Origin: Bacteroidia bacterium
Lineage (GTDB): Bacteria; Bacteroidota; Bacteroidia; Bacteroidales; UBA932
Assembly: GCA_030529945.1 (NCBI GenBank)
Contig: JAUMVX010000026.1
Coordinates: forward strand, 1-33,217
Reading direction: 5' to 3'
Length of the DNA: 33,217 nt
The position numbers and the translations under genes were made by a program. Below the pieces are notes generated by a model. It did no database searches. It was given only the letters and a program-made list of their open reading frames with translations, and was not told the origin of the DNA. Below are positions 7,758 to 16,778 of this stretch, one piece after another. Every line of letters starts with the position of its first letter. Positions within the stretch are counted from its first letter, which is position 1.

Positions 7758-8714
7758 ATGAAAAATATCCTTGTCATAGGCTCCACGGGTCAGATCGGCT
7801 CAGAGCTCACGATGAAACTCCGTGCCGAAAAGGGCGGAGGGGTCACGGTCGCCGGCTATATTCCTTCAGCTCCTCCGACGGGCAGGCTGCTCGCAAGCGG
7901 CCCTTCCGAAGAGGTCAACGTCTGCAATGCCAAGCAGATAGCCGATGTCGTGGACAAATATGACATCGACACCATCTATAATCTCGCGGCCCTGCTCTCC
8001 GCCACTGCCGAGCGTCTTCCGCTGAAGGCCTGGGACATCCAGATGAACGGTCTGATAAACATTCTCGAAGTCGCCCGCGAGAAGCACGTGGCGGTCTTCA
8101 CCCCGAGTTCCATCGGTTCCTTCGGCCCTTCCACGCCTCACGATATGACTCCGCAGGACACCATCCAGAGGCCGACTTCGATGTACGGCGTGACGAAAGT
8201 GGCCACGGAGCTGCTCAGCGACTACTACTTCCATAAATACGGGGTGGACACCCGCTCTGTCCGCTTCCCGGGCCTCATCTCCTACACGACGCCTCCGGGC
8301 GGCGGAACGACCGACTACGCAGTCGAGGTGTTCTACTCGGCCGTGAAGGGCGAGGAGTTCGTCTGCCCGATCGCAGCAGGCACCTATATGGATATGATGT
8401 ATATGCCCGACGCGCTGCAGGCAGCGGTCAATATAATGACAGCCAAGCCGACGTATCTGAAGCACCGCAATTCGTTCAACATCGCTTCTATGAGTTTCGA
8501 GCCCGAGACTCTCTTCGCCGCCATCCGCAAGTACATCCCTTCGCTGAAGGTGCGCTACGAGGTGGACCCTGTGCGCCAGGCAATCGCCGATTCGTGGCCT
8601 GACCGTATGGACGACAGCTGCGCCCGCAAGGAGTGGGGCTGGGCACCGACCTACGATCTCGACTCTATGGTGCGCGATATGATAGCGAACCTCAAGAAGA
8701 AGTTCCAGCTATAA
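7758..8714 (+). CDS. L-threonine 3-dehydrogenase, SDR/epimerase type
   Basis: A cytoplasmic NAD-dependent oxidoreductase that converts threonine to 2-amino-3-ketobutyrate, which Kbl then cleaves. The 318-residue protein is an extended short-chain dehydrogenase: the Rossmann glycine motif is GSTGQIGSEL (residues 8-17) and the catalytic YxxxK motif is YGVTKVATELL. SSIGSFGP supplies the catalytic Ser/Thr region. The length and the motif RSVRFPGLISYTTPPGGGTTDYAVE match the epimerase-type threonine dehydrogenases of Bacteroidetes, which are unrelated to zinc-dependent E. coli Tdh. The divergent arrangement with kbl supports the assignment. Confidence 0.9.
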   Translation: MKNILVIGSTGQIGSELTMKLRAEKGGGVTVAGYIPSAPPTGRLLASGPSEEVNVCNAKQIADVVDKYDIDTIYNLAALLSATAERLPLKAWDIQMNGLINILEVAREKHVAVFTPSSIGSFGPSTPHDMTPQDTIQRPTSMYGVTKVATELLSDYYFHKYGVDTRSVRFPGLISYTTPPGGGTTDYAVEVFYSAVKGEEFVCPIAAGTYMDMMYMPDALQAAVNIMTAKPTYLKHRNSFNIASMSFEPETLFAAIRKYIPSLKVRYEVDPVRQAIADSWPDRMDDSCARKEWGWAPTYDLDSMVRDMIANLKKKFQL

Positions 8715-8722
8715 GAAATGAG

Positions 8723-8823
8723 GAGATTGCCGGTCGGGGCCGGCAATGACGGAGAAGGTCGGGGCCGGCAATGACGGCAAAGGTCACGCGCTCCGTCATG
8801 CCCGACCTGCTCGGGCATCCCGT
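8723..8823. repeat. REPIN-like modules, copy 4
   Basis: The cluster contains one ATTGCCGG/CCGGCAAT hairpin (8726-8750), a half-module ending in GGCAATGAC (8758-8775), and a GTCATGCCCG hairpin (8795-8823). The module order differs from copy 1: the two hairpin types are swapped and separated. It fills most of the gap between the dehydrogenase gene and the TetR gene and comes within 25 bases of the TetR start codon. Confidence 0.85.
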
Positions 8824-8834
8824 GCAGAGAAGAG

Positions 8835-8847
8835 ATTATACGATAAT
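8835..8847. promoter_or_regulatory. Small palindrome before the TetR start
   Basis: ATTAT-ACG-ATAAT immediately precedes the ATG of the TetR gene. An operator for autoregulation is possible, but the arms are only 5 bp and A/T-only, so chance is a fair alternative. No TAnnTTTG box is visible between the repeat cluster and the start codon. Confidence 0.3.
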
Positions 8848-9486
8848 ATGAACACAGTGAAGAAATGCGCCGTGAAGGAGAAGATTCTGGAGGCGGCGAG
8901 AGAATTGTTCGGGAAGTTCGGCTACGACAAGACGACTCTCGAAGGCATCTGCCACAAGACAGGCAAGACCAAGACATCCATCTATTATTATTACGACGGC
9001 AAGCAGGCCCTGCTGAAGGACATCGTGGAAAGGGAGTTCGCGCAGATGAAGGAAAAGCTCGAAACGGTGATAACCATCGACGAACACCTGACATCCGCGC
9101 AGATCCGGGCTTATCTGAAAGAAAGGATAAACCAGATACTCTCTATGCAGGTCTATCCGCAATTCATCGTCAACCAATACTCCGGTACAGATGATGAGGC
9201 CTGCGAGGTAGTCCGCGGCATAAGGGAAGACTTCGACAGATGGGAGAGAAGAGAATTCTACGAAATCTGCCGCGTGGGAAAGCACTACGGTATCCTTACC
9301 GACGCCGTGCAGCCGGACGCCTTCGCGGATATTATACAGATGCTGCTCAAGGGCATAGAAAGTCAGATTGTGATCACCCCGGAAAAACGGAGCAGTGTCG
9401 AGACATACGACGCGATGGTGGATTTTCTGATAAAGGACTGCAACGAAGCTTGTGAGAATGAAACAGAACAGAATAATTATGCATAA
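8848..9486 (+). CDS. TetR-family transcriptional regulator
   Basis: A 212-residue DNA-binding repressor, probably controlling the efflux genes that follow. The N-terminal HTH is visible: VKEKILEAARELFGKFGYDKTTLEGICHKTG and then KTSIYYYYDGKQALLKDIV, the typical TetR helix-turn-helix and helix-4 signature. The C-terminal ligand domain is unassigned. I start it at the ATG at 8848 because the longer frame would read through REPIN sequence. It overlaps the following adaptor gene by 8 bases, so repressor and pump are likely co-transcribed and the system may be self-regulating. The inducing compound cannot be predicted. Confidence 0.9.
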   Translation: MNTVKKCAVKEKILEAARELFGKFGYDKTTLEGICHKTGKTKTSIYYYYDGKQALLKDIVEREFAQMKEKLETVITIDEHLTSAQIRAYLKERINQILSMQVYPQFIVNQYSGTDDEACEVVRGIREDFDRWERREFYEICRVGKHYGILTDAVQPDAFADIIQMLLKGIESQIVITPEKRSSVETYDAMVDFLIKDCNEACENETEQNNYA

Positions 9487-10528
9487 ACGTATGAAAACCA
9501 GTGATTACGCCCTGTCGCTGCTGCTGGTGGCGGCAAGCGGCTTCATTGTGGCGTCCTGCCACAATCCCGCTAAGCGGGGATGCTATGAAAAGTCTGCCGT
9601 GAAGGTCCGGACGCTGACCGTGCAGACGCAGAGCGGAGTCTCCGGCAAAACCTATGTCGCCCGGGTCGATGCGTCGAAATCCATAGTACTCACCAGCCCG
9701 CTCCCCGCGACCCTCGTGGGGATCGATGTGCGGCAGGGAGACAAGGTCAGAGAGGGCCAGGTGGTGGCGAGAGTGAAGGCCGAGAGCGCCGAAAACGCAT
9801 TGGCCGCTGCGGCGGCCACACTCAGACAGGCGCGCGACGCGAACGACCGCCTGGAGTCGGTCAAGGACAACGGCAGCGTGAGCGAGGTGAAGCTCATCGA
9901 GGCGCAGACGCGGCTCGCTCAGGCGCAAGCCGCGTACAATCAGGCCCTCAAGGCAGTGGAGGATTGCTCGATCAGGGCTCCTTACGCGGGAACCGTGAGC
10001 GAAGTCTATCTCTCCGAAGGCGAGAGGGTCGTGCTGGAGAAGCCGATATTGAGGATAGTGGACGCATCCTCTCTCGAACTTGTGATAGCTGTGCCCGAGG
10101 GGGAGATGGGGGAGATGGGGATTGGCCGCAAGGCCGTCCTGACAGTGCCGGCGCTCGGAAATGCCGTGACCGGAGCGAAGCTCGTGCGCAGGGGAGTAGA
10201 TGCCTCGCCGCTCTCGCACACCTATGACTGCGTGCTGCTGCCGGATGCCAAGGTCGAGGGGCTGCTGCCGGGGATGGTCGGAAAGATAGTCTTCGAGGAC
10301 CCGGAAGCCGCGCAGATCGTGATTCCGGCCTCGGCAGTGCGCACAGGCGCGGACGGCCGCTATGTCTGGACGGTCGATGAGAGCGGATGCGTGCGCAAGA
10401 CGAAGGTCAGTACTGGCGGTTTCTCCGGCAGGGGTGTGGTCGTCACGGAGGGGCTCTCCGAGGGAGAGCGGCTCGTGGTCGAAGGGATGTCGAAGATTTC
10501 CTCCGGGATGAAAGTGGAAGTGTTATGA
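9479..10528 (+). CDS. RND efflux periplasmic adaptor lipoprotein (HlyD/AcrA family)
   Basis: The membrane-fusion protein of a tripartite pump, joining the inner-membrane permease to the TolC-like channel. It has an N-terminal signal with lipobox FIVASC, so it is probably lipidated. Next come a barrel-sandwich/lipoyl half (GIDVRQGDKVREGQVVARV), a short alpha-hairpin (about residues 95-150) and the second lipoyl half (SIRAPYAGTVSEVYLSEGERV). Beta-barrel and membrane-proximal domains follow. The ATG at 9479 overlaps the TetR stop; the ATG at 9491 is a plausible alternative that gives a more standard signal peptide. It overlaps the permease gene through ATGA at 10525. Confidence 0.93.
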   Translation: MHKRMKTSDYALSLLLVAASGFIVASCHNPAKRGCYEKSAVKVRTLTVQTQSGVSGKTYVARVDASKSIVLTSPLPATLVGIDVRQGDKVREGQVVARVKAESAENALAAAAATLRQARDANDRLESVKDNGSVSEVKLIEAQTRLAQAQAAYNQALKAVEDCSIRAPYAGTVSEVYLSEGERVVLEKPILRIVDASSLELVIAVPEGEMGEMGIGRKAVLTVPALGNAVTGAKLVRRGVDASPLSHTYDCVLLPDAKVEGLLPGMVGKIVFEDPEAAQIVIPASAVRTGADGRYVWTVDESGCVRKTKVSTGGFSGRGVVVTEGLSEGERLVVEGMSKISSGMKVEVL

Positions 10529-13500
10529 GCGCGAAGGACAGGAAAGGTGCGATAGCTTCCGTCGTGAGCGGGGCGATCCGCTACAGGAGCATCGTGTATA
10601 TGATTCTCGGTATGCTCATCGTACTGGGAATCTGGGGGCTGTCCGATATGGACAAGGACGAGTTCCCGACCTTCGAGCTGAAACAGGGGCTCGTGGCGGC
10701 GGTCTATCCCGGAGCTGACGTGCATCAGGTCGAGGAAGAGGTGGGGAAGCCTCTGGAGAGTCTTCTCTTCACCTTTTCGGAGGTCAGCCGCAAGGATACC
10801 AAGGTGGTTTCGAAGGACGGGATGTGCTATGTCTATGTGGATTTCACGGACAGCGGAAACAAGGACGAGGTCTGGTCTAAGATAAAGCTGAAGATAAACG
10901 CCTTCAAGCAGACCCTGCCGCCGGGAGTGCTCGCGGTGGTCGTGATGGATGATTTCAGCGCGGTGAGCACCCTGCTGATAGCGCTGGAGTCGGACGACAA
11001 GGGCTGGAGCGAGATGAAGGACTATGCGGACGCCCTCTCCGACAGGCTCCGGCTGCTGCCGCAGCTGGCGAGCGTCAAGCTGCTCGGGACGCAGAGCGAG
11101 GAGATCGCCGTGACTCTGGACGCGGACCGCCTGTCAGCCTACGGGCTTTCGCCTGCAAGTCTCGCTCTGGACTATCAGACTTCCACCCTGCAGGCTCCCG
11201 GAGGTTCGTTCTCGACCTCATACGCCGTCACTCCGGTACACGTGCCGAAGGTGGTTTCTGACGAGCGGGAACTCGCCGACAAGATAGTGCTTCACACCCC
11301 GGACGACAGGACTCTGAGGCTCGCTGACATAGCCTCGGTGGAAAGACGCTATAAGGATCCGGAATCATTCATAGCCTACAACGGGCACACCGCCCTGATA
11401 CTCTCTGTGGAGATGCGTCCCGACAACAATATCGTGGCCTTCGGAAGGGATGTGGACAGGGTTCTGGAAGAGTTTATGGACGGGGCTCCCGACAGCATCG
11501 TCATCTCGCGCATAACCGACCAGCCCAAGGTCGTGGGCACGTCCGTGTGGTCTTTCCTGAGGGATCTGGTGATTTCGATGCTCGTGGTGATCGCGGTGAT
11601 GCTGCTGCTCTTCCCTATGCGCTCCGCGCTCATCGCGGGTTCGGGTGTGCCGGTCTGCACGGCCGTCGCTCTGGCTCTGATGTACGCTTTCGGAATCTGC
11701 CTGAACACGGTTTCCCTGGCGGCGCTGATAGTGGTGCTGGGAATGATAGTCGATGACTCTGTCATCACTATGGACGGGTATATGGACAAGCTGGGCAGGG
11801 GGATGGGCCGGCGTGAAGCCGCAGCCGCGAGCGCCCAGGAACTCTTTATGCCGATGTTTATGGCCACGCTCGCCATCTCGCTGATGTTCTTCCCGATCCG
11901 CAATATCATCACCGGCTATCTGGGGGATTTCGTGGACACCTTCCCGTTCGTCATCGCATTCTCGCTGATGACTTCGCTGGCCTACGCCATTCTGGTGGTC
12001 CCTTCCTTCGAGGTGAGATACATCGGCAGCGCCCGTTCCACGGGCAAGGGTTTCATCGCGAAAATGCAGAACAAGATGTTCGCCGGAATGCAGAACGGCT
12101 ACGAGTGGCTGCAGGACAGGTGCTTCCGCCATCCTCTGATTACCATCCTGGGAGGCTTCTGCGCCATAGGACTGGGCCTTCTGATGTTCACGCGGATCAA
12201 TGTGCAGCTTATGCCTATGGCCTCGCGGCCGCAGTTTGTCGTGGAGGTCTATCTGGACCCTTCGGCAGGCCTGCAACAGACGCAGGCAGTGTCGGATTCG
12301 CTTTCGAGGATGCTGAGGCGGGATGATCGCGTAGTCTCCGTGACCGAATTCATCGGCAGCGGAACCCCGCGCTTCCACGCTACCTACGCTCCGATTCTTC
12401 CGGGCAGGAACATAGCCCAGCTCATAGTGAACACTGCTTCTGAGAAGGCCACCGAATCATTCCTTGCCGAATGGGAGGACTATTATGAGTTTTACTTCCC
12501 GGAGGCTCAGATACATTTCAAGCAGATGGCCTATCAGGTCTCCTCCTCTCCGGTGGAGGTTCTGGTGAGCGGGGATGACTATGAAACTCTCAGACCTGTG
12601 GCCGAGCAGATAAAGAGCTTTATGGAGACCGTTCCGAGCCTGAAGTGGGTTCACTCCGACGCGGACTGGGACCTCCCTTCCGTTTCGCTCGGGCTGAAGG
12701 AGGAGGAAGCGTCCCGTATGGGCGTGAACCGTTCGCTGATGAATCTCTCCCTGGCGGGGACTCTGGAGGGAATCCGGATATCTTCCATACGCGAAGGGGA
12801 CGAGGAGATACCGGTGAACCTCTACGCCTCGACGCTTACGGAGGACAGCCCTTACGAGGCTCTCGGCAATACTCTCGTGCCGTCATCGCTGCCGGGACTC
12901 TCGGTTCCGGTGCGCCAGGTGGCCGATATGACTCCGCAGTGGGAACCGGAGCGGCTGTGCCGTGTGAACGGCAGGGCCTGCATAGCTGTGGGAGCCGACC
13001 TCAAATACGGCCAGAGCCAGCCCGTCCCTATGCGTGATGTCCGCCGTTTCCTGGGGACTCTGGACGTTCCCGAGGGAGTGGAGATTTCGTTCGGCGGTCT
13101 GGACAGCCTGAACGGTCAGGTGGGCCCCGAGATAGCCTTGTCGTTCTTCGCCGCCGTGATGATACTCTTCTTCTTCCTGGTCTTCCATTTCAAGAAGGTT
13201 TCACTGGCAGTGCTGACCATAATCCTCTCGTCCATATGCCTTTTCGGTGCTTTCTTCGGACTCTGGCTCTTCGGTCTGGAGTTCTCTATGACCGCAGTCC
13301 TCGGACTCATCAGTCTGGTGGGCATCATAATCCGGAACGGAATCATAATGTTCGAGTATGCCGAGGAGCTGCGCTTCGAGCACGGCGTCCCGGTGAAGGA
13401 AGCAGCGGAGGAGGCCGGCAAACGCCGTATGAGGCCTATCTTCCTGACCTCCTGCACTACCGCTCTCGGCGTGCTGCCTATGGTCATCAGCGCAGACCTG

Positions 13501-13698
13501 CTCTGGATGCCTATGGGAGTGGTGATCTGCTTCGGCACTCTGCTCTCGATGGTTCTCATAACTCTCATAATGCCGGTATCCTACTGGCTCATCTTCAGAG
13601 GCTCCGATTCGAAGGGCGCTGCAGAAACTGACACTGACGCTGACGCGTCCAATCCCGAAGCCTCCTCCTCGCCGGCTCTGCCGTCCGGAGAAGTCTGA
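10525..13698 (+). CDS. RND-family efflux permease (AcrB-like)
   Basis: An inner-membrane proton-driven exporter of 1057 residues, the usual RND length, with two repeats of a membrane helix, a large periplasmic loop and further helices. The first helix is SIVYMILGMLIVLGIWGL. TM4 carries the proton-relay aspartates in GMIVDDSVITMDG (Asp410, Asp411). At the place of AcrB Lys940 the motif is GIIIRNGIIMFEY with Arg937, so the basic residue is Arg. The start codon overlaps the adaptor stop (ATGA), indicating translational coupling. Substrates could be drugs, bile acids or lipids; the sequence does not tell. Confidence 0.95.
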   Translation: MSAKDRKGAIASVVSGAIRYRSIVYMILGMLIVLGIWGLSDMDKDEFPTFELKQGLVAAVYPGADVHQVEEEVGKPLESLLFTFSEVSRKDTKVVSKDGMCYVYVDFTDSGNKDEVWSKIKLKINAFKQTLPPGVLAVVVMDDFSAVSTLLIALESDDKGWSEMKDYADALSDRLRLLPQLASVKLLGTQSEEIAVTLDADRLSAYGLSPASLALDYQTSTLQAPGGSFSTSYAVTPVHVPKVVSDERELADKIVLHTPDDRTLRLADIASVERRYKDPESFIAYNGHTALILSVEMRPDNNIVAFGRDVDRVLEEFMDGAPDSIVISRITDQPKVVGTSVWSFLRDLVISMLVVIAVMLLLFPMRSALIAGSGVPVCTAVALALMYAFGICLNTVSLAALIVVLGMIVDDSVITMDGYMDKLGRGMGRREAAAASAQELFMPMFMATLAISLMFFPIRNIITGYLGDFVDTFPFVIAFSLMTSLAYAILVVPSFEVRYIGSARSTGKGFIAKMQNKMFAGMQNGYEWLQDRCFRHPLITILGGFCAIGLGLLMFTRINVQLMPMASRPQFVVEVYLDPSAGLQQTQAVSDSLSRMLRRDDRVVSVTEFIGSGTPRFHATYAPILPGRNIAQLIVNTASEKATESFLAEWEDYYEFYFPEAQIHFKQMAYQVSSSPVEVLVSGDDYETLRPVAEQIKSFMETVPSLKWVHSDADWDLPSVSLGLKEEEASRMGVNRSLMNLSLAGTLEGIRISSIREGDEEIPVNLYASTLTEDSPYEALGNTLVPSSLPGLSVPVRQVADMTPQWEPERLCRVNGRACIAVGADLKYGQSQPVPMRDVRRFLGTLDVPEGVEISFGGLDSLNGQVGPEIALSFFAAVMILFFFLVFHFKKVSLAVLTIILSSICLFGAFFGLWLFGLEFSMTAVLGLISLVGIIIRNGIIMFEYAEELRFEHGVPVKEAAEEAGKRRMRPIFLTSCTTALGVLPMVISADLLWMPMGVVICFGTLLSMVLITLIMPVSYWLIFRGSDSKGAAETDTDADASNPEASSSPALPSGEV

Positions 13699-13720
13699 TT
13701 ACTACTAAAGAAAAAAGACG

Positions 13721-15187
13721 ATGATTAAAAAAATATATATGATTTCGCTGCTCGCGCTCTGCGCTTTCGCTGCTGCGGCGCAGCAGGCCCCGGACTTTTC
13801 CCCGAAGTCCGGAGCCGAAGTCCCTGGAGGGGCCGCTGCGCACCCTGGAAGCGGAAAGGCCGCTAAGTCTGCGCAAGACTCCTCTGTCGTCATCACTCTG
13901 AGCCTCGAAGAATGTCTCTCCCGCGCTGCCGCGGACAATGTCTATATGCGCAATGCCCGTCTGGATGTGAGCGCCGCCTCCCTTCAGAGGCGCGAGGCCC
14001 TCTGGGAGTATTTCCCGAGAGTCTCCGCGATGGCTGCGGGATACAAGGCCCACAAGCCCTTGGTGGAGATGTCCGCCGAGGATATTCTGGGCGAGAATGC
14101 GAAGGGGCTGATAGAGACTATGGCGCAGATGTACGGCATAAACACATCATTCTCGGGTTTCAATGACGGATATATGACAGCCGTGCAGGCCGTGCAGCCG
14201 GTATTTGCCGGAGGCCGCATCGTGAACGGGAACCGTCTCGCCGCCGTGGGGCGGGAGGCCGCGCTGCTGCGCCTCGACATTCAGAACCGCAAGACCGTCA
14301 GCGAGGTGGAGGACCTCTGGTGGCAGGTCTTCTCGCTGGAAGAGAAGCTGCACACGCTTGATTTTCAGCAGTCTATGCTGGATACTCTCTGCGCGAACCT
14401 CTCTTCCGCCGTCTCCGCGGGACTTTCGGCAGAGACAGCTGCGCTGCAGCTGGAGCTTAAGAATAACGAATTGGCCGCAGGCCGCCGAAAACTCGAAAGC
14501 GGAGTCAGGCTCGTGAAGATGAATCTGCTGAACAGCATAGGGATGGAGTACAGCGTGACGCGGGCCGGGGCTTCAGAGGAGAGTCCGTATCTGGACGATT
14601 TGAGGCTCGATGCCGCTTCGCAGCTGCCGGATAGTCCGGAAAGCTATTGGCGGGAGCCTGAGACGGTGCTTATGCAGATGGATGAAGTCCGGCTGCTCGC
14701 GCTCGGCGTGAAGGCGAAGAGGCTGGAGAAGAAGATGGCTGTGGGAGAGGCTCTGCCGCAGGTCTCCGTGGGGGTCGCGGCGGGTTATTTCGACCTGAAC
14801 GACGCCGGAAAGTCGAACGCGCTCGCTTTCGCAACGGTGCAGATTCCGCTGTCGGACTGGGGAAAGACGGTACGCAAGGCGCAAAGGCTTGAGACTCAGG
14901 TGCAGAAGGCGGAGAACGAAAGGGTTTATCTTCAGCGTCAGCTGCGCCTTCAGCTGGACAAGCTCTGGCTGGACCTCACTTCGGCCTACGACCAGTGGCA
15001 GATTTCGGAGCAGGCGCTGCTGACTTCGCGCAGGCTCTATGAGGCTGCTCTGTCGAATTATGCGGCGGGTCTCGTTCCGCTTCAGGAGCTGCTCGAAGCG
15101 GAGAGTGTCCTTCGCACAGACTCTACGGAGCGCTGCGACAGGCTCATCGAGTACCGCACGGCGGTCAGGGAGTATCTTGCGCTTTAG
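13721..15187 (+). CDS. TolC-family outer-membrane efflux channel
   Basis: The outer-membrane component of the same pump, 488 residues including a signal peptide (MIKKIYMISLLALCAFAAAAQQ). A Pro/Gly/Ala/Ser-rich linker of about 30 residues follows. Then come the OEP repeats: LSLEECLSRAAADNVYMRNARLDV starts the first, and the second half begins near PETVLMQMDEVRLLALGV. Long helical stretches such as KTVSEVEDLWWQVFSLEEKL and VRKAQRLETQVQKAENERVYLQRQ fit the trimeric alpha-barrel. It starts 22 bases after the permease stop and closes the operon; a REPIN cluster follows within 20 bases. Confidence 0.93.
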   Translation: MIKKIYMISLLALCAFAAAAQQAPDFSPKSGAEVPGGAAAHPGSGKAAKSAQDSSVVITLSLEECLSRAAADNVYMRNARLDVSAASLQRREALWEYFPRVSAMAAGYKAHKPLVEMSAEDILGENAKGLIETMAQMYGINTSFSGFNDGYMTAVQAVQPVFAGGRIVNGNRLAAVGREAALLRLDIQNRKTVSEVEDLWWQVFSLEEKLHTLDFQQSMLDTLCANLSSAVSAGLSAETAALQLELKNNELAAGRRKLESGVRLVKMNLLNSIGMEYSVTRAGASEESPYLDDLRLDAASQLPDSPESYWREPETVLMQMDEVRLLALGVKAKRLEKKMAVGEALPQVSVGVAAGYFDLNDAGKSNALAFATVQIPLSDWGKTVRKAQRLETQVQKAENERVYLQRQLRLQLDKLWLDLTSAYDQWQISEQALLTSRRLYEAALSNYAAGLVPLQELLEAESVLRTDSTERCDRLIEYRTAVREYLAL

Positions 15188-15203
15188 CGGTGTCGCGCAT
15201 TCC

Positions 15204-15326
15204 GTCATGCCCGACCTGCTCGGGCATCTCGTGTCTCGAAGGGATTGCCGGTCGTAGCCGGCAATGACGTTTTACGTCATGCCCGACGTGCTCCTCGTCA
15301 TGCCCGACGTGCTCGGGCATCTCGTA
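15204..15326. repeat. REPIN-like element, copy 5, with extra modules
   Basis: A full two-hairpin unit (15204-15268) is followed by a truncated GTCATGCCCG half (15276-15296) and a complete first hairpin (15297-15326). It lies between the TolC-like gene and the NhaD promoter and contributes three of the eight CATG sites in the window. Confidence 0.85.
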
Positions 15327-15352
15327 AGCGAAAGCTTCAGTATTATCGCGGA

Positions 15353-15384
15353 TTTGCAGATTATCATTATAATCTGTAATTTCG
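15353..15384 (+). promoter_or_regulatory. NhaD promoter with operator-like palindrome in the spacer
   Basis: TTTG (15353-15356) and the near-consensus -7 box TAATTTCG (15377-15384, one deviation) are 20 bases apart. The spacer is exactly an 8-bp perfect palindrome, CAGATTAT-CATT-ATAATCTG (15357-15376). A dimeric regulator bound there would sit between the two promoter elements. Confidence 0.6.
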
Positions 15385-15440
15385 CGCCCGTTTCCGGAAC
15401 CTGTCCGCAACAGCGGAGGACAGACTTCCGGGAGCGGGCG
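15385..15440 (+). promoter_or_regulatory. Structured leader hairpin upstream of nhaD
   Basis: The outer stem 15385-15399 pairs with 15426-15440 (15 bp with two G-U pairs). The inner stem 15401-15408 pairs with 15413-15423 (8 bp with a two-base bulge) around the loop AACA. It ends 21 bases before the nhaD ATG and is followed only by TTT, so it is a poor terminator. The predicted start site falls at its 5' edge, which would decide whether the outer stem is transcribed. Confidence 0.6.
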
Positions 15441-15461
15441 TTTAAGTAGAGGCTTATTGAT

Positions 15462-16772
15462 ATGACCACGACACTGATTGTCATCGTTTTCCTGGTGGGC
15501 TATGTGCTGATAGCCATCGAGAGCTACACTAAAATCAACAAATCCGCCATCGCCCTGCTGATGAGCGTGATCTGCTGGACTATTTACAATGTCACCTACG
15601 GGGCCACTCCGGAGTTCACCACCAGTTTCGGCGAGACCTGCGAGACTCTCTTCTTCCTGATGGGAGCTATGGCCATCGTCGAGGTCGTCGATACGAACGG
15701 CGGCTTCAATTTCGTGAAGGACAGGCTCAAGACGAAGAACAAACGCACCCTTCTGTGGCGGCTTATCTTCATCACCTTCTTCCTGTCAGCCGTCCTGGAC
15801 AACCTCACCACTTCCATAGTGATGATTATGGTGCTGAACAAGCTCATCGACGGCAAGACCGACCGTCTGCTGATGTCATCGATGGTTATTCTTGCGGCGA
15901 ACAGCGGCGGTGCGTTCTCCCCGATCGGAGACGTCACCACCATTATGCTCTGGGTGAAGGGCAATATCTCCTCTTTCGGAATCATCAAGGCCATAATCCT
16001 CCCTTCCATAGCGTCAGTTGTGGTTCCGGGCCTGCTCATCAGCTCCCGGCTCAAGGGCGAGGTCCTTGTTCCCGCCGCGAAGCCGGAAGATGGGAACGGC
16101 ACCGTCCTGATTTCGAAAAAGGAACGGAGCATAGTGTTTTTCATCGGAGTGGGAGGTCTCATCTTCGTGCCGGTTTTCCGCCTGCTTACTGACCTGCCGC
16201 CTTTTATGGGCATTATGATGGTTCTGGGTTCCCTCTGGGTGGTCACTGAGCTTATCTTCAAGCAGAAACGTCTGAAGAAGATCGCTGCGGACGCTCTGCC
16301 CGACATCGCGAGGCTTCTGCACAAGGTGGACCTCAGCACCATCTTCTTCTTCCTCGGAATCCTGACCACGGTAGCGGCCCTTTCGCAGACGGGCGTGCTC
16401 AAGGCTTTCGGAGAGCGTCTGGACAATGCTTTCGACGGCAACCCGTATATCGTGACCGGAATCATAGGAATCTTGTCTTCCGTAGTGGACAATGTCCCTC
16501 TCGTGGCGAGCTGTATGGGTATGTATGATCTGGTTCCGGCCGGGATGGAGGATACTCTCATCTATGGGGTGGACGGCTCGTTCTGGAGCCTCCTGTCCTA
16601 CTGCGCCGGAGTCGGCGGAAGTATACTCATCATAGGTTCCGCTGCCGGGGTAGTGGTGATGGGACTTCAGAAGATTTCCTTCGGCTGGTATCTTAAGAAT
16701 ATTTCGTGGATGGCGCTTCTCGGCTATTTTTCCGGCATCGCCGTCTATTGGCTTCAGAATCTGATATTCTGA
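15462..16772 (+). CDS. nhaD: NhaD-family Na+/H+ antiporter
   Basis: An inner-membrane carrier of the ion-transporter superfamily that exports Na+ or Li+ in exchange for protons, 436 residues with about a dozen hydrophobic segments. Family motifs include LDNLTTSIVMIMVLNKL and, in the second half, SSVVDNVPLVASCMGMY, the paired DN motifs with charged residues inside the membrane. GGAFSPIGDVTTIMLWVKG and CAGVGGSILIIGSAAGVVVMG complete the signature. It is monocistronic with its own promoter. The palindrome between its promoter elements suggests regulation, perhaps by sodium or pH, but no regulator gene is adjacent. Confidence 0.93.
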   Translation: MTTTLIVIVFLVGYVLIAIESYTKINKSAIALLMSVICWTIYNVTYGATPEFTTSFGETCETLFFLMGAMAIVEVVDTNGGFNFVKDRLKTKNKRTLLWRLIFITFFLSAVLDNLTTSIVMIMVLNKLIDGKTDRLLMSSMVILAANSGGAFSPIGDVTTIMLWVKGNISSFGIIKAIILPSIASVVVPGLLISSRLKGEVLVPAAKPEDGNGTVLISKKERSIVFFIGVGGLIFVPVFRLLTDLPPFMGIMMVLGSLWVVTELIFKQKRLKKIAADALPDIARLLHKVDLSTIFFFLGILTTVAALSQTGVLKAFGERLDNAFDGNPYIVTGIIGILSSVVDNVPLVASCMGMYDLVPAGMEDTLIYGVDGSFWSLLSYCAGVGGSILIIGSAAGVVVMGLQKISFGWYLKNISWMALLGYFSGIAVYWLQNLIF

Positions 16773-16778
16773 TTTTCC

